64,000 bases of DNA from Caulobacter sp. UNC279MFTsu5.1 (GTDB lineage Bacteria; Pseudomonadota; Alphaproteobacteria; Caulobacterales; Caulobacteraceae), in assembly GCF_900114015.1 (NCBI RefSeq), contig NZ_FORN01000017.1:1-64000 (forward strand). The letters are read 5' to 3'. A model generated the notes under the pieces. That model saw only the letters and a program-made list of their open reading frames with translations, did no database searches and was not told the DNA's origin. Both the position numbers and the translations under genes were made by a program. Shown here piece by piece: positions 50,365 through 58,551 of this stretch. Every line of letters begins with the position of its first letter. Positions within the stretch are counted from its first letter, which is position 1.

Positions 50365-50979
50365 TCAGAACAGGAAGGTCGGCAGCAGCCGGGCTACGAT
50401 CTTGCGGCCCGCGTCGTCCTCGCGGTCGAGCATGTCGCGCAACGGCGCGCCGATCACCGCGTCGCCGAACGCGTACAGCGCGATGAACAGCACCGCCGAA
50501 GTGACGCGGTGGTGGGTCTGCTCGCCTTCGGCGGCGAAGGTCTCGCAGATGGCGTCGACCAGGTCGCGCACGGCGGCCCGGACCGGCTCCAGGTGCTGGA
50601 GGTCGCCGGACAGGGCGATCCAGGCGGCCAGGCGTCCCGCCCCGCCCTGGTCGAAGGCGTCAAACACCGCGTCGACCAGGGCCCGGGGCGCGCCGGGATT
50701 CGAACGCAGCTGCTCGACGGCCGCGCCCAAGGCGTCGGTCAGGTCGCGGACCATCGATTCCATCAGCGCCGACTGCAGGCCGGCGGCGGATCCGAAGTGA
50801 TGGATGAGGTTGGCGTGGGTCACGCCGATCTCGTCGCCGACGGCCTTCAGGGTGACCGCCGTCGGTCCCGACGTGATCAGCAGCCGCCGCGCCGAGGCCA
50901 GGGCCTCGCGGCGCGCGACCTCGGGCACGCGGCGTCGACGCTTGGTGGCGGCCTCGGGTCCTGGACCATCTATTGACAT
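50365..50979 (-). CDS. TetR-family regulator 2 of a tandem pair
   Basis: A 204-residue TetR regulator with HTH ALASARRLLITSGPTAVTLK and GVTHANLIHHFGSAAGLQSA. It clearly shares descent with the regulator at 49650. Its own start codon overlaps an ACATCGATGT palindrome (50976-50985), and a second (ACATTTATGT, 50991-51000) follows, so autoregulation is likely. It is divergent from the hydrolase operon at 51100. Confidence 0.88.
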   Translation of the reverse strand: MSIDGPGPEAATKRRRRVPEVARREALASARRLLITSGPTAVTLKAVGDEIGVTHANLIHHFGSAAGLQSALMESMVRDLTDALGAAVEQLRSNPGAPRALVDAVFDAFDQGGAGRLAAWIALSGDLQHLEPVRAAVRDLVDAICETFAAEGEQTHHRVTSAVLFIALYAFGDAVIGAPLRDMLDREDDAGRKIVARLLPTFLF

Positions 50980-51000
50980 CGATGTAACTTACATTTATGT
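50976..51000. promoter_or_regulatory. Two ACAT-N2-ATGT palindromes at the tetR2 start
   Basis: ACATCGATGT (50976-50985) and ACATTTATGT (50991-51000) lie 15 bases apart in the divergent promoter of tetR2 and the hydrolase operon. The first overlaps the tetR2 start codon. Probable TetR operator pair. Confidence 0.55.
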
Positions 51001-51099
51001 AGATATCGTCGAGCGTCGATATATTCCGCGGTCCGACGACGGTCCGGATCGTCCAGATTCGCCGCCTTATTGACAGACAGTTTAGGAGAAGTTGCCGCC

Positions 51100-51162
51100 A
51101 TGGCCCAGGTCTTTCCACGCCCCGCCGAGACGACGACGGCGCGCCAGGAGCCCCTCTCATGA
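51100..51162 (+). CDS. Possible 20-residue leader peptide
   Basis: ATG at 51100 with AGGAGAA 11 bases upstream opens a 20-codon ORF (MAQVFPRPAETTTARQEPLS) that stops in an ATGA overlap with the hydrolase start at 51159. Such coupling suggests a translated leader. It could equally be simple 5' untranslated sequence, with GGAG inside it serving the hydrolase. Confidence 0.35.
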   Translation: MAQVFPRPAETTTARQEPLS

Positions 51163-52019
51163 CCAGACTGGACAAGACCCCGGCGGATCTCGACATCCGC
51201 GCCCGCGACATGGCCTTCGGCCGCGAGACCCCCGCCGGCCGCTGGTGGCTGGGCGGCGATCCGGTCGGCACGGCCTTCTACAACGCCCTGTCGGTGACCT
51301 TCCCCCTGGGCGAGCGGTTCTTCATGGACGCCGTCCGCCACTATCGCAACGTGGCGCCGCCGGAGCTGCGCCAGCAGATCGCCGGCTTCCTGGCCCAGGA
51401 AGCGATGCACACCCGCGAACACCTGTTCTTCAACAAGCAGGTCGCCGACCACGGCTTCGACGTCGCGGCGATGGAGCAGCGCACCCGCGACCGCCTAGCC
51501 TTCGCCCGCAGCCGCCCCCCATTGCAGCAGCTGGGCGCGACCGTGGCGCTCGAGCACTTCACGGCCATCCTGGCCCACGCCCTGCTGGCCGATCCGCGCC
51601 ACCTGGACGGCGCCTCGGACGAGGCCAAGGCCATGTGGCGCTGGCACGCGATCGAGGAGGTCGAGCACAAGGCCGTGGCCTACGACACCTTCATGCTGGC
51701 CGCCGCGCGGCTGCCGGCCTGGCGGCGGTGGACGCTGCGCACCATGACCATGATCGCCGCCACTCGCCTGCTGTTCGCCACCGTCGGAAGCAATATCGGC
51801 GACATCTTCACCGCCGACGGGATCAACAACGCCCACAGCTGGCGGCGGCTGCTGCGCTTCATGCTGGTCAAGCCGGGCATGCTGAGACAGGTGCTGGGCG
51901 CCTACGTCTCCTACTTCAGGCCGGGCTTCCATCCCTGGCAGCACGACGACCGGGCCCTGATGCGCGCGGCCGAGCAGGACCTGTCGGCCGCCTACGCCCC
52001 GGCGGAGGCCGTGGCGTGA
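51159..52019 (+). CDS. Predicted metal-dependent hydrolase, PF10118 type
   Basis: A 286-residue helical protein of the PF10118 predicted metal-dependent hydrolase family: FPLGERFFMDAVRHYRNVAP, FLAQEAMHTREHLFFNKQVA and HAIEEVEHKAVAYDTFML place Glu and His residues in ferritin/diiron-like spacing (ExxH). Substrate unknown. Its start overlaps a 20-codon leader ORF, and its stop overlaps the next GTG. The divergent tetR2 gene and palindromes suggest TetR control. Confidence 0.82.
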   Translation: MTRLDKTPADLDIRARDMAFGRETPAGRWWLGGDPVGTAFYNALSVTFPLGERFFMDAVRHYRNVAPPELRQQIAGFLAQEAMHTREHLFFNKQVADHGFDVAAMEQRTRDRLAFARSRPPLQQLGATVALEHFTAILAHALLADPRHLDGASDEAKAMWRWHAIEEVEHKAVAYDTFMLAAARLPAWRRWTLRTMTMIAATRLLFATVGSNIGDIFTADGINNAHSWRRLLRFMLVKPGMLRQVLGAYVSYFRPGFHPWQHDDRALMRAAEQDLSAAYAPAEAVA

Positions 52020-52420
52020 TCGTCGGCCTGGCGCTCGCCGCGGCCCTGGACCAGGGCCAGGCCGACGTGACGGGCCTGTGGCACGCGCCCGGCGACGGCG
52101 GCTCGACGGTGCGGCTGGAGCGCTGCGACGAGGGCCTGTGCGGTTACATCGTCACCTCGCCGCACATCCAGGCCGACCCTGGCCAGAAGGACATCCGCAA
52201 CCGCGACGCCGCCCAGCGCGGCCGGCCCTTGCGCAACCTGATGTTCATGAAGGTCCGCCCCCTCGGTCCGGGCCGCTGGGGCGACGGCTGGGTGTACAAC
52301 CCCGAGGACGGCGGCGCCTACAAGGGCGTCATGACCCTGCGTCCGGACGGCCTGCTGAGCCTGAAGGGCTGCATCGTCGCCCCCTTCTGCAAGACCCAGA
52401 CCTGGCGCCGCGCGAACTGA
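52016..52420 (+). CDS. DUF2147-family exported protein
   Basis: A 134-residue protein with a short hydrophobic start (VIVGLALAAALDQGQADVTG) and a lipocalin-like DUF2147 domain: GLWHAPGDGGSTVRLERCDE, LCGYIVTSP and LSLKGCIVAPFCKTQTWRR, all family features including conserved Cys. GTG start overlaps the hydrolase stop (GTGA). Function of the family is unknown. Confidence 0.8.
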   Translation: MIVGLALAAALDQGQADVTGLWHAPGDGGSTVRLERCDEGLCGYIVTSPHIQADPGQKDIRNRDAAQRGRPLRNLMFMKVRPLGPGRWGDGWVYNPEDGGAYKGVMTLRPDGLLSLKGCIVAPFCKTQTWRRAN

Positions 52421-52495
52421 GGAACGACGGCGCGCAGCCTTGCTGTAATCATGTAACGCGTTCTCAAGCCGGACGGCCGAAGCTATAGGACGGCC

Positions 52496-52858
52496 ATGCG
52501 TCGAGCGATGACATGGTGGCGGAACCTGGGGGGCCTGATGGCCGCCTGCGTCCTGGCGCTGCTCGTCGTCGCGCCCACGGTCGGCATGGCCGCCTGCGTC
52601 TGCGATGACGCCGTCGCCGGCGTCGAGACCAGCGTGGCCGCCGGTCAGGCCGTCCAGGGCGACGCGCAGGATCACGGGACGCCTTGCGAGGCCCCGGGCT
52701 GCGTGGGCGGCCACTGCCATCATGGCGGGGCCATGCTCGACACGCCGGTCGCGGCGGTTTCCGCGCCCATTCCCGTCGTTTCCGAACATGCGATGGCGTC
52801 CGCCCAGGCGCTCGCCTCGCGTCCGATCGCCGGTCCCGACCGCCCGCCTCGCGGCTGA
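52496..52858 (+). CDS. His/Cys-rich exported protein preceding the Czc operon
   Basis: A 120-residue protein with a hydrophobic N-terminal signal (LGGLMAACVLALLVVAPTVG) and then Cys/His-rich segments: ACVCDDAV and CEAPGCVGGHCHHGGAML, plausible metal-binding sites. It lies 51 bases before czcC, so it probably belongs to the heavy-metal operon as a periplasmic binding or sensing protein. No named family recognised. Confidence 0.7.
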   Translation: MRRAMTWWRNLGGLMAACVLALLVVAPTVGMAACVCDDAVAGVETSVAAGQAVQGDAQDHGTPCEAPGCVGGHCHHGGAMLDTPVAAVSAPIPVVSEHAMASAQALASRPIAGPDRPPRG

Positions 52859-52909
52859 CGGCCCGCGCGCAATCCGCGCGCCGTCGTCCATCCATCGCGA
52901 GGAATCTCC

Positions 52910-54154
52910 ATGTCATCGACCCGATGGCCGCTGCGCGCGGCCTTGGCCTGCGTCGCGTCCTGCGTGCTCTGCACGTCGGCCTCGGCCCAGGCCGCGCCCC
53001 CCTTCCCGGCCCTGCTGAAACAGGCCCAAGCCTCCGCGCCGCGCCTGGCGCTGGGCGTCGCCGAGACTCGCGCCGCCGAGGGCCAGGCGGTCCAGGCCGC
53101 CGCCCGACCAAACCCGACCCTCGGCCTGGTGGTCGAGAACGTCGCCGGGTCCGGCCCCTACCAGGACTTCGAGCGCGCCGAGACGACCTTGTCGATCGAG
53201 CAGCCGCTGGAACTGGGCGGCAAGCGCGCCGCGCGGACCTCGGCGGCCAGGGCCGATCTCGCCGCCGCCCAGGCCCGCGCCGCGCTAGGCCAGGTCGACT
53301 TCGCGCGTGACCTGGCGCTGGCCTACGCCGACGCCGAGGCGGCGCAGCAGCGCCTGGCCATCGCCCGCGACGGCGTCGACCTAGCCCAGGCCGACGCCAG
53401 GGCCGCCCGCCTGCTGGTCGACCACGGCAAGGAGGCCCAGGTCCGGGCCGTGCAAGCCGAGGCCGGTCTGGCCACGGCGCGCGCCGAGCTGGGCGGCGCC
53501 CGGGCCGAAGCCGAGACCGCCCTGGCCCGCCTCGGCGCGCTGGCCGGTGCGCCCGCCAGCTACGCCGCCGTGGCCGGCGGCCTGCTGGACGCCATTCCGG
53601 CGGCCGCGCCGTCGGAGCCCGCCTTCAGTCCGGCCATCGCCGCCGCACGGGCCGAGCGCGACGCCGCCGAGCGCCGCATCGCCGTGGAGCGGGCCCGCCG
53701 CACGCCCGATCTGGCCGTCAGCTTCGGGATTCGCCGGTTCCAGGACGAAGACGCCGCCGCGGCGGTCTTCGGGATCTCCGCGCCCCTGCCGCTGTTCGAC
53801 CGCAACCGGGGGGCCGTCGCGACCGCCACGGCCAACGCCCAGGCGGCTCAGGCCCGGCTGGCCATGGCCCAGGCCGAGCAGGACGGCGACCGCCGCGCCG
53901 CCACCGCCCAGGTCGCCGCCGCCGACCAGACGCTGGACGCCTCGCGGCAGGCGCAGGACGCCGCCGCCGAAACCTACCGCCTGGCCCGGATCGGCTACGA
54001 CGCCGGCCGCCTGCCGTTGTCCGAGCTGCTGGCCGCCCGCCGCGACCTGATCGCCGCGCGCGGCCGGGCCGTCGACATCAAGCTGGCCCGCGTCAAGGCG
54101 CTGGCCGACCTCGCCCGCGCCCAGGGCCGCCTTCCCTTCGGAGACCAACCGTGA
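52910..54154 (+). CDS. czcC: Heavy-metal efflux outer-membrane protein CzcC
   Basis: A 414-residue TolC-superfamily protein with signal peptide (LACVASCVLCTSASAQA) and two OEP repeats (NPTLGLVVENVAG; FERAETTLSIEQPLELGGKR, the latter a CzcC/CnrC signature; ISAPLPLFDRNRGAVATATA). It forms the outer-membrane channel of the CzcCBA system. Stop overlaps the czcB GTG start. Confidence 0.9.
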   Translation: MSSTRWPLRAALACVASCVLCTSASAQAAPPFPALLKQAQASAPRLALGVAETRAAEGQAVQAAARPNPTLGLVVENVAGSGPYQDFERAETTLSIEQPLELGGKRAARTSAARADLAAAQARAALGQVDFARDLALAYADAEAAQQRLAIARDGVDLAQADARAARLLVDHGKEAQVRAVQAEAGLATARAELGGARAEAETALARLGALAGAPASYAAVAGGLLDAIPAAAPSEPAFSPAIAAARAERDAAERRIAVERARRTPDLAVSFGIRRFQDEDAAAAVFGISAPLPLFDRNRGAVATATANAQAAQARLAMAQAEQDGDRRAATAQVAAADQTLDASRQAQDAAAETYRLARIGYDAGRLPLSELLAARRDLIAARGRAVDIKLARVKALADLARAQGRLPFGDQP

Positions 54155-55305
54155 TCGCTCGCCGTTCCCTCATCGCCTCGGCGGTCGCCCTGATCGCCGC
54201 CGCCGGTCTCGGCTACGGCGCCGCCCAACTGCCTCAAGGCCGCCCCGGCGCCCCCGCGTCTGAAAAGGAAGGCGCCGAGCACGACGTCCACGACCCGGCG
54301 GACTTCGTGCCCCTGAAGCTCGCCGACGCGGCGGCGGCCGGCGTCTCGGTCGTCACGCCGGGGCGCGGCGGCGGCGGCGACATCCTGCTGCCGGGGCGCG
54401 TGGCCCTGGCCGCCAACGCCCTGGCCGCCCTCGGCGCGCCGGTGTCCGGCGCGGTGGAGCGCGTCCATGTCTCGGCCGGCGCGGCCGTGACCGTCGGATC
54501 GCCCATCGCGACCCTGCGCAGCGCCGACGCCGCCTCCGGCCGCGCCAGCCTCGACGCCGCCGCGGCCGCCGCCCGGGCCGCCCAGGCCGCCGCCAGCCGC
54601 GACCGTCGCCTGTTCGAGGCCGGCGTGGTCGCCCGTCAGGACTGGGAAGTCAGCCAGGCCGTCGCCGAGAAGGCCCAGGCCGACCATCGCGCCGCCCAGG
54701 CCCAGGTCCGCGCCATGGGCGGGCCAGGCGCCAATGGCGTCACGGTCCTGCGCAGCCCGATCGCGGGGGTCGTGACGCGGATCGAAGCCCAGGTCGGCGG
54801 TTTTCTGACCCAGGGGACGCTGGTCGCCGAGATCGCCGACCAGAGCCGCGCCGAATATGTCTTCGACGCCCCCGCCGCCGCGGCCGACGCCATCCGGCTC
54901 GGCCAGGTGATCCACGTCCAGACGCCGGACGGCCAGGAAGCGCCGGCCAGGATCAGCGCCGTGGCGCCCGGCGCGTCGGGCGGCAACACCGCCACCGTCC
55001 GCGCCGCGCCCTCCGGCAAGACCGCGCCGGTCGGGTCGGTCGTCTCGGCCCGGGTGATGACGGGCGCAAGCGATGGCGGCGCGATCATCGCGCCCAGCGA
55101 GGCGGTCCAGACCGTGGCGGGCCGCCCGGTGGTGTTCGTGGTCGAGGCGGACGGCTTCCGCGCCAGGCCGGTGACCCCCGGCCGGGTCGCCGCCGGCTCC
55201 ACCGAGATCCTGCGCGGCCTGACCGGAACCGAACGCATCGCCGGCAAGGGCGCCTTCCTGCTCAAGGCCGAGCTCGGCAAGGGCGAAGCCGGACATGAGG
55301 ACTAA
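54151..55305 (+). CDS. czcB: Heavy-metal efflux membrane-fusion protein CzcB
   Basis: A 384-residue periplasmic adaptor with an N-terminal signal anchor (LIASAVALIAAAGLGYGAAQ), lipoyl halves (ALGAPVSGAVERVHVSAGAA; VTVLRSPIAGVVTRIEAQVG), a helical hairpin and a beta-barrel domain. A short acidic/His segment EKEGAEHDVHDPADF follows the anchor. GTG start overlaps czcC stop; czcA starts three bases after. Confidence 0.9.
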   Translation: MIARRSLIASAVALIAAAGLGYGAAQLPQGRPGAPASEKEGAEHDVHDPADFVPLKLADAAAAGVSVVTPGRGGGGDILLPGRVALAANALAALGAPVSGAVERVHVSAGAAVTVGSPIATLRSADAASGRASLDAAAAAARAAQAAASRDRRLFEAGVVARQDWEVSQAVAEKAQADHRAAQAQVRAMGGPGANGVTVLRSPIAGVVTRIEAQVGGFLTQGTLVAEIADQSRAEYVFDAPAAAADAIRLGQVIHVQTPDGQEAPARISAVAPGASGGNTATVRAAPSGKTAPVGSVVSARVMTGASDGGAIIAPSEAVQTVAGRPVVFVVEADGFRARPVTPGRVAAGSTEILRGLTGTERIAGKGAFLLKAELGKGEAGHED

Positions 55306-55308
55306 GCC

Positions 55309-58300
55309 ATGCTCGCGCGCCTGATCGACCTTTCCGTCCGCTTCCGCTGGATCGTCGCCCTGCTGGCCGTCGCCCTGCTGGCCTATGGCGGAAGCCAGCT
55401 GGCCGGCCTGCCCATCGACGCGGTCCCCGACATCACCAACCGCCAGGTGCAGATCAACACCGTCGCCCCGGCCCTCGGCCCGGAAGAGGTCGAGCGCCAG
55501 GTCACCTTCCCGGTCGAGACGGCCCTGGCCGGCCTTCCGGGGCTGGTCGAGACCCGCTCGCTGTCGCGCCATGGCTTCTCGCAGATCACCGCCGTCTTCA
55601 CCGACGCCACCGACCTCTACTTCGCCCGCAATCTGATCAACGAGCGGCTCCAAGCCGCCCGCGCCAACCTGCCCGACGGGCTCGAGCCCGCCATGGGGCC
55701 GCCGGTCACCGGGCTGGGCGAGGTCTATATCTGGACGGTCGAGCTGTCGGGCGCGGCGGCGCGGCCGGGCGCGCTCTACGTCACCCCCGAGGGCGATCGC
55801 CTGACCAGCGACATCCAAAAGGCCACCTATCTGCGCACGGTCCAGGATTGGATCGTCGCGCCGCAGCTGAAGACGCTGAAGGGCGTGGCCGGGGTCGACG
55901 TGCTGGGCGGCTATGTGAAGCAGTACGTCGTCCAGCCCGATCCGGCCAAGCTGTCGACCTTCGGCATCAGCCTGCCGCAGCTGATCGAGGCCCTGGAGCA
56001 CGCCAATCGCGTCGAGGGCGCCGGCTACGTCCAGCGCGGCGGCGAGGCCTATATCGTCCGCGCCGACGCCCGGGTGAAGACCCTGACCGAACTGGCCGAG
56101 ACCCCTGTCGGGCGGCGCGATGGGGCGGTGGTCCGCGTCTCCGACGTCGCCACCGTCGTGGTCGGCCAGGCTCCGCGCCTGGGCTCGGCCAGCGAGGCGG
56201 GCCGCGAGGTGGTGATCGGCACGGCCCTGATGCTGGCGGGCGAGAACAGCCGCACCGTCGCCGCGCGGGTGGGCCAGCGCCTGAAGGACATCCAGGCCAG
56301 CCTGCCGGCCGGCGTGGTGGTCAAACCGGTGCTGGACCGCACCGACCTGGTCGACGCCACCATCGCCACCGTCGAGCACAACCTGGCCTTCGGCGCGCTG
56401 CTGGTCGTCGCCGTGCTGTTCGTGGCCCTGGGCAATATTCGGGCCGCGGTCATCACCGCCCTGGTCATCCCGCTGTCGTTCCTGTTCGCCGCCATCGCCA
56501 TGCGGCGCTTCGGGATCAGCGGCAACCTGATGAGCCTGGGGGCGCTGGACTTCGGCCTGATCGTCGACGGGGCGGTCGTCGTGATCGAGAACACCCTGGG
56601 CCGCCTGGCGCTGCGCCGGACGGAACGGGGCCGGCCGCTGGACGCCCGCGAGCGGATCGAGATCGCCGCGTCCTCGGCCCGCGAGATGGCCCGGCCCGCC
56701 GCGTTCGGCCAGGCCATCATCCTGATGGTCTACGCCCCGCTGTTGGCCTTCGAGGGCGTCGAGGGCAAGATGTTCGGTCCGATGGCCGCCACGGTGATGT
56801 TCGCCCTGGCCGGGGCCTTCGTGCTGTCCCTGACCTTCGTGCCGGCCATGGCCGCCCTGCTGGTCGGCGAGCCCAAGGGCCACGGCGAAACCCGGGTGAT
56901 GACCGCCGCCAAGGCGTGGTTCGAGCCCCTGCTGCGCCGGCTGGTCGCCCGGCCGGTCGCGGTGGCGGCGGGGGCTGGCGTCGCCTTGCTGATCGGGGTC
57001 GCGGCGTTCCTGAGCCTGGGCCGCGAGTTCATCCCGACGCTCGACGAGGGCGACCTGATGGTCCAGGCCTCGCGCGTGCCGTCGGTCTCGCTGGAACAGA
57101 GCCAGGCCATGCAGTTCCGGATCGAGAAGACCCTGTCGGCCATGCCCGAAGTCGCCCTGGTGTTCACCCGCACGGGCACGGCCGAGATCGCCTCGGACCC
57201 CATGCCGCCCAGCGCCTCGGACACCTTCGTCATCCTCAAGCCGCGCAAGGCCTGGCCCGATCCCCGCCTGCCCAAGGCGCGGCTGGTCGAGCGCATGGAG
57301 GGCGCGCTGGCCCAGCACCTAGGCAACGCCTACGAGTTCACCCAGCCGATCCAGATGCGGTTCAACGAGCTGATCGCCGGGGTCCGCTCGGACGTCGCCG
57401 TCAGCATCTATGGCGACGACTTCGCGGTCATGGACCAAACCGCTCGGAAGGTGGCCAAGGCGCTGGGCGGGGTGCGCGGCGCGGCCGACGTCAAGGTCGA
57501 GCAGGTCTCGGGCCAGCCGACCATCACCGCCACGGTGGACCGCACGGCCGCCGCCGCCCTGGGGGTTCACGCCAGCGACGCCGCCGACGCCCTGGCCATT
57601 GGCCTGGGCGGTCGCGAGGCCGGGCACATCCTGGAAGGCGACCGGCGGTTCGACGTCGTCGTCCGCCTGGACGAGCAGCGCCGCAACGATCCGGCGATCA
57701 TGGGCCAGCTGCCGGTCATGCCGGAGGGCGCGCCGGCGGGCACGGCGGCGATCCCGCTCTCGACCCTGGCCCGCTTCGACGCCGCCGAGGGGCCCAACCA
57801 GATCAGCCGCGAGAACGGCAAACGGCGCATCGTCGTCCAGGCCAACGTCCGGGGCCGCGACCTGGGCGGCTTCGTCGCCGACGCCAAGGCCGCGGTGCGC
57901 GACGAGATCCAGCTGCCCGCCGGCTCCTGGCTGGACTGGGGCGGTCAGTTCGAGAACCTGGAGCGGGCCTCGGCCCGCCTCATGGTGATCGTGCCGGTCG
58001 TCTTCCTGGTGATCGCCGTCTTGCTCTATCTCGCCCTGGGCTCCGCGGCGGAGGCGGCCTTGGTCTTCGCCTGCGTGCCCCTGGCCCTGGTCGGCGGCGC
58101 CGCGGCCCTGGCGCTGCGGGGCGCGCCGTTCTCGATCTCGGCCGCCGTCGGCTTCATCGCGGTGTCGGGCGTCGCGACGCTGAACGGCCTGGTGCTGATG
58201 CAGAGCATCCGCCAGCAGTTGGCCCTGGGGCTCGCGCCCGTCGAGGCGGTGCTCACCGGCACGGTCGGCCGCCTGCGGGCGGTCCTGACCACCGCCTTGG

Positions 58301-58473
58301 TCGCCATGCTGGGCTTCCTGCCCATGGCCGTCGCCATCGGCCCCGGGGCGGAGGTGCAGAAGCCGCTGGCCACCGTCGTCATCGGCGGCCTGCTGACCTC
58401 CACGGCCCTGACCCTGCTGGCCCTGCCCGTCTTCGCGGCCTGGCTGGCGTCGCGGGGGCGGCGGCTGAGATGA
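55309..58473 (+). CDS. czcA: Heavy-metal efflux RND pump CzcA
   Basis: A 1054-residue HME-RND transporter with 12 membrane helices and two large periplasmic loops. The fourth helix reads GALDFGLIVDGAVVVIENTL, the HME-RND signature that in CzcA holds the proton-relay Asp residues. Others: IDAVPDITNRQVQINTVAPA and LSRHGFSQITAVFTDATDLY. It exports divalent cations such as Co, Zn, Cd or Cu/Ag; the exact metal cannot be read. Last gene of the operon. Confidence 0.93.
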   Translation: MLARLIDLSVRFRWIVALLAVALLAYGGSQLAGLPIDAVPDITNRQVQINTVAPALGPEEVERQVTFPVETALAGLPGLVETRSLSRHGFSQITAVFTDATDLYFARNLINERLQAARANLPDGLEPAMGPPVTGLGEVYIWTVELSGAAARPGALYVTPEGDRLTSDIQKATYLRTVQDWIVAPQLKTLKGVAGVDVLGGYVKQYVVQPDPAKLSTFGISLPQLIEALEHANRVEGAGYVQRGGEAYIVRADARVKTLTELAETPVGRRDGAVVRVSDVATVVVGQAPRLGSASEAGREVVIGTALMLAGENSRTVAARVGQRLKDIQASLPAGVVVKPVLDRTDLVDATIATVEHNLAFGALLVVAVLFVALGNIRAAVITALVIPLSFLFAAIAMRRFGISGNLMSLGALDFGLIVDGAVVVIENTLGRLALRRTERGRPLDARERIEIAASSAREMARPAAFGQAIILMVYAPLLAFEGVEGKMFGPMAATVMFALAGAFVLSLTFVPAMAALLVGEPKGHGETRVMTAAKAWFEPLLRRLVARPVAVAAGAGVALLIGVAAFLSLGREFIPTLDEGDLMVQASRVPSVSLEQSQAMQFRIEKTLSAMPEVALVFTRTGTAEIASDPMPPSASDTFVILKPRKAWPDPRLPKARLVERMEGALAQHLGNAYEFTQPIQMRFNELIAGVRSDVAVSIYGDDFAVMDQTARKVAKALGGVRGAADVKVEQVSGQPTITATVDRTAAAALGVHASDAADALAIGLGGREAGHILEGDRRFDVVVRLDEQRRNDPAIMGQLPVMPEGAPAGTAAIPLSTLARFDAAEGPNQISRENGKRRIVVQANVRGRDLGGFVADAKAAVRDEIQLPAGSWLDWGGQFENLERASARLMVIVPVVFLVIAVLLYLALGSAAEAALVFACVPLALVGGAAALALRGAPFSISAAVGFIAVSGVATLNGLVLMQSIRQQLALGLAPVEAVLTGTVGRLRAVLTTALVAMLGFLPMAVAIGPGAEVQKPLATVVIGGLLTSTALTLLALPVFAAWLASRGRRLR

Positions 58474-58505
58474 CCCGGCGGCCCGGCCGTCCAGACGCAG
58501 AAAAA

Positions 58506-58525
58506 CGCCGCCCCGAGGGGCGGCG
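58506..58525 (-). terminator. Rho-independent terminator between czcA and the receptor
   Basis: CGCCGCCCC-GA-GGGGCGGCG is a 9-base GC stem. On the minus strand it is followed by TTTTTCTGCG, so it terminates the receptor operon; it also faces the czcA stop. Confidence 0.8.
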
Positions 58526-58551
58526 CTGCAGGGGGAGGATTGGTGACCGGC

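Noticed and set aside
53995-57318. An 1107-codon minus-strand frame opposite czcA/czcB
   Set aside because: His/Gln/Gly-rich antisense translation typical of GC-rich shadows; CzcA is unambiguous.
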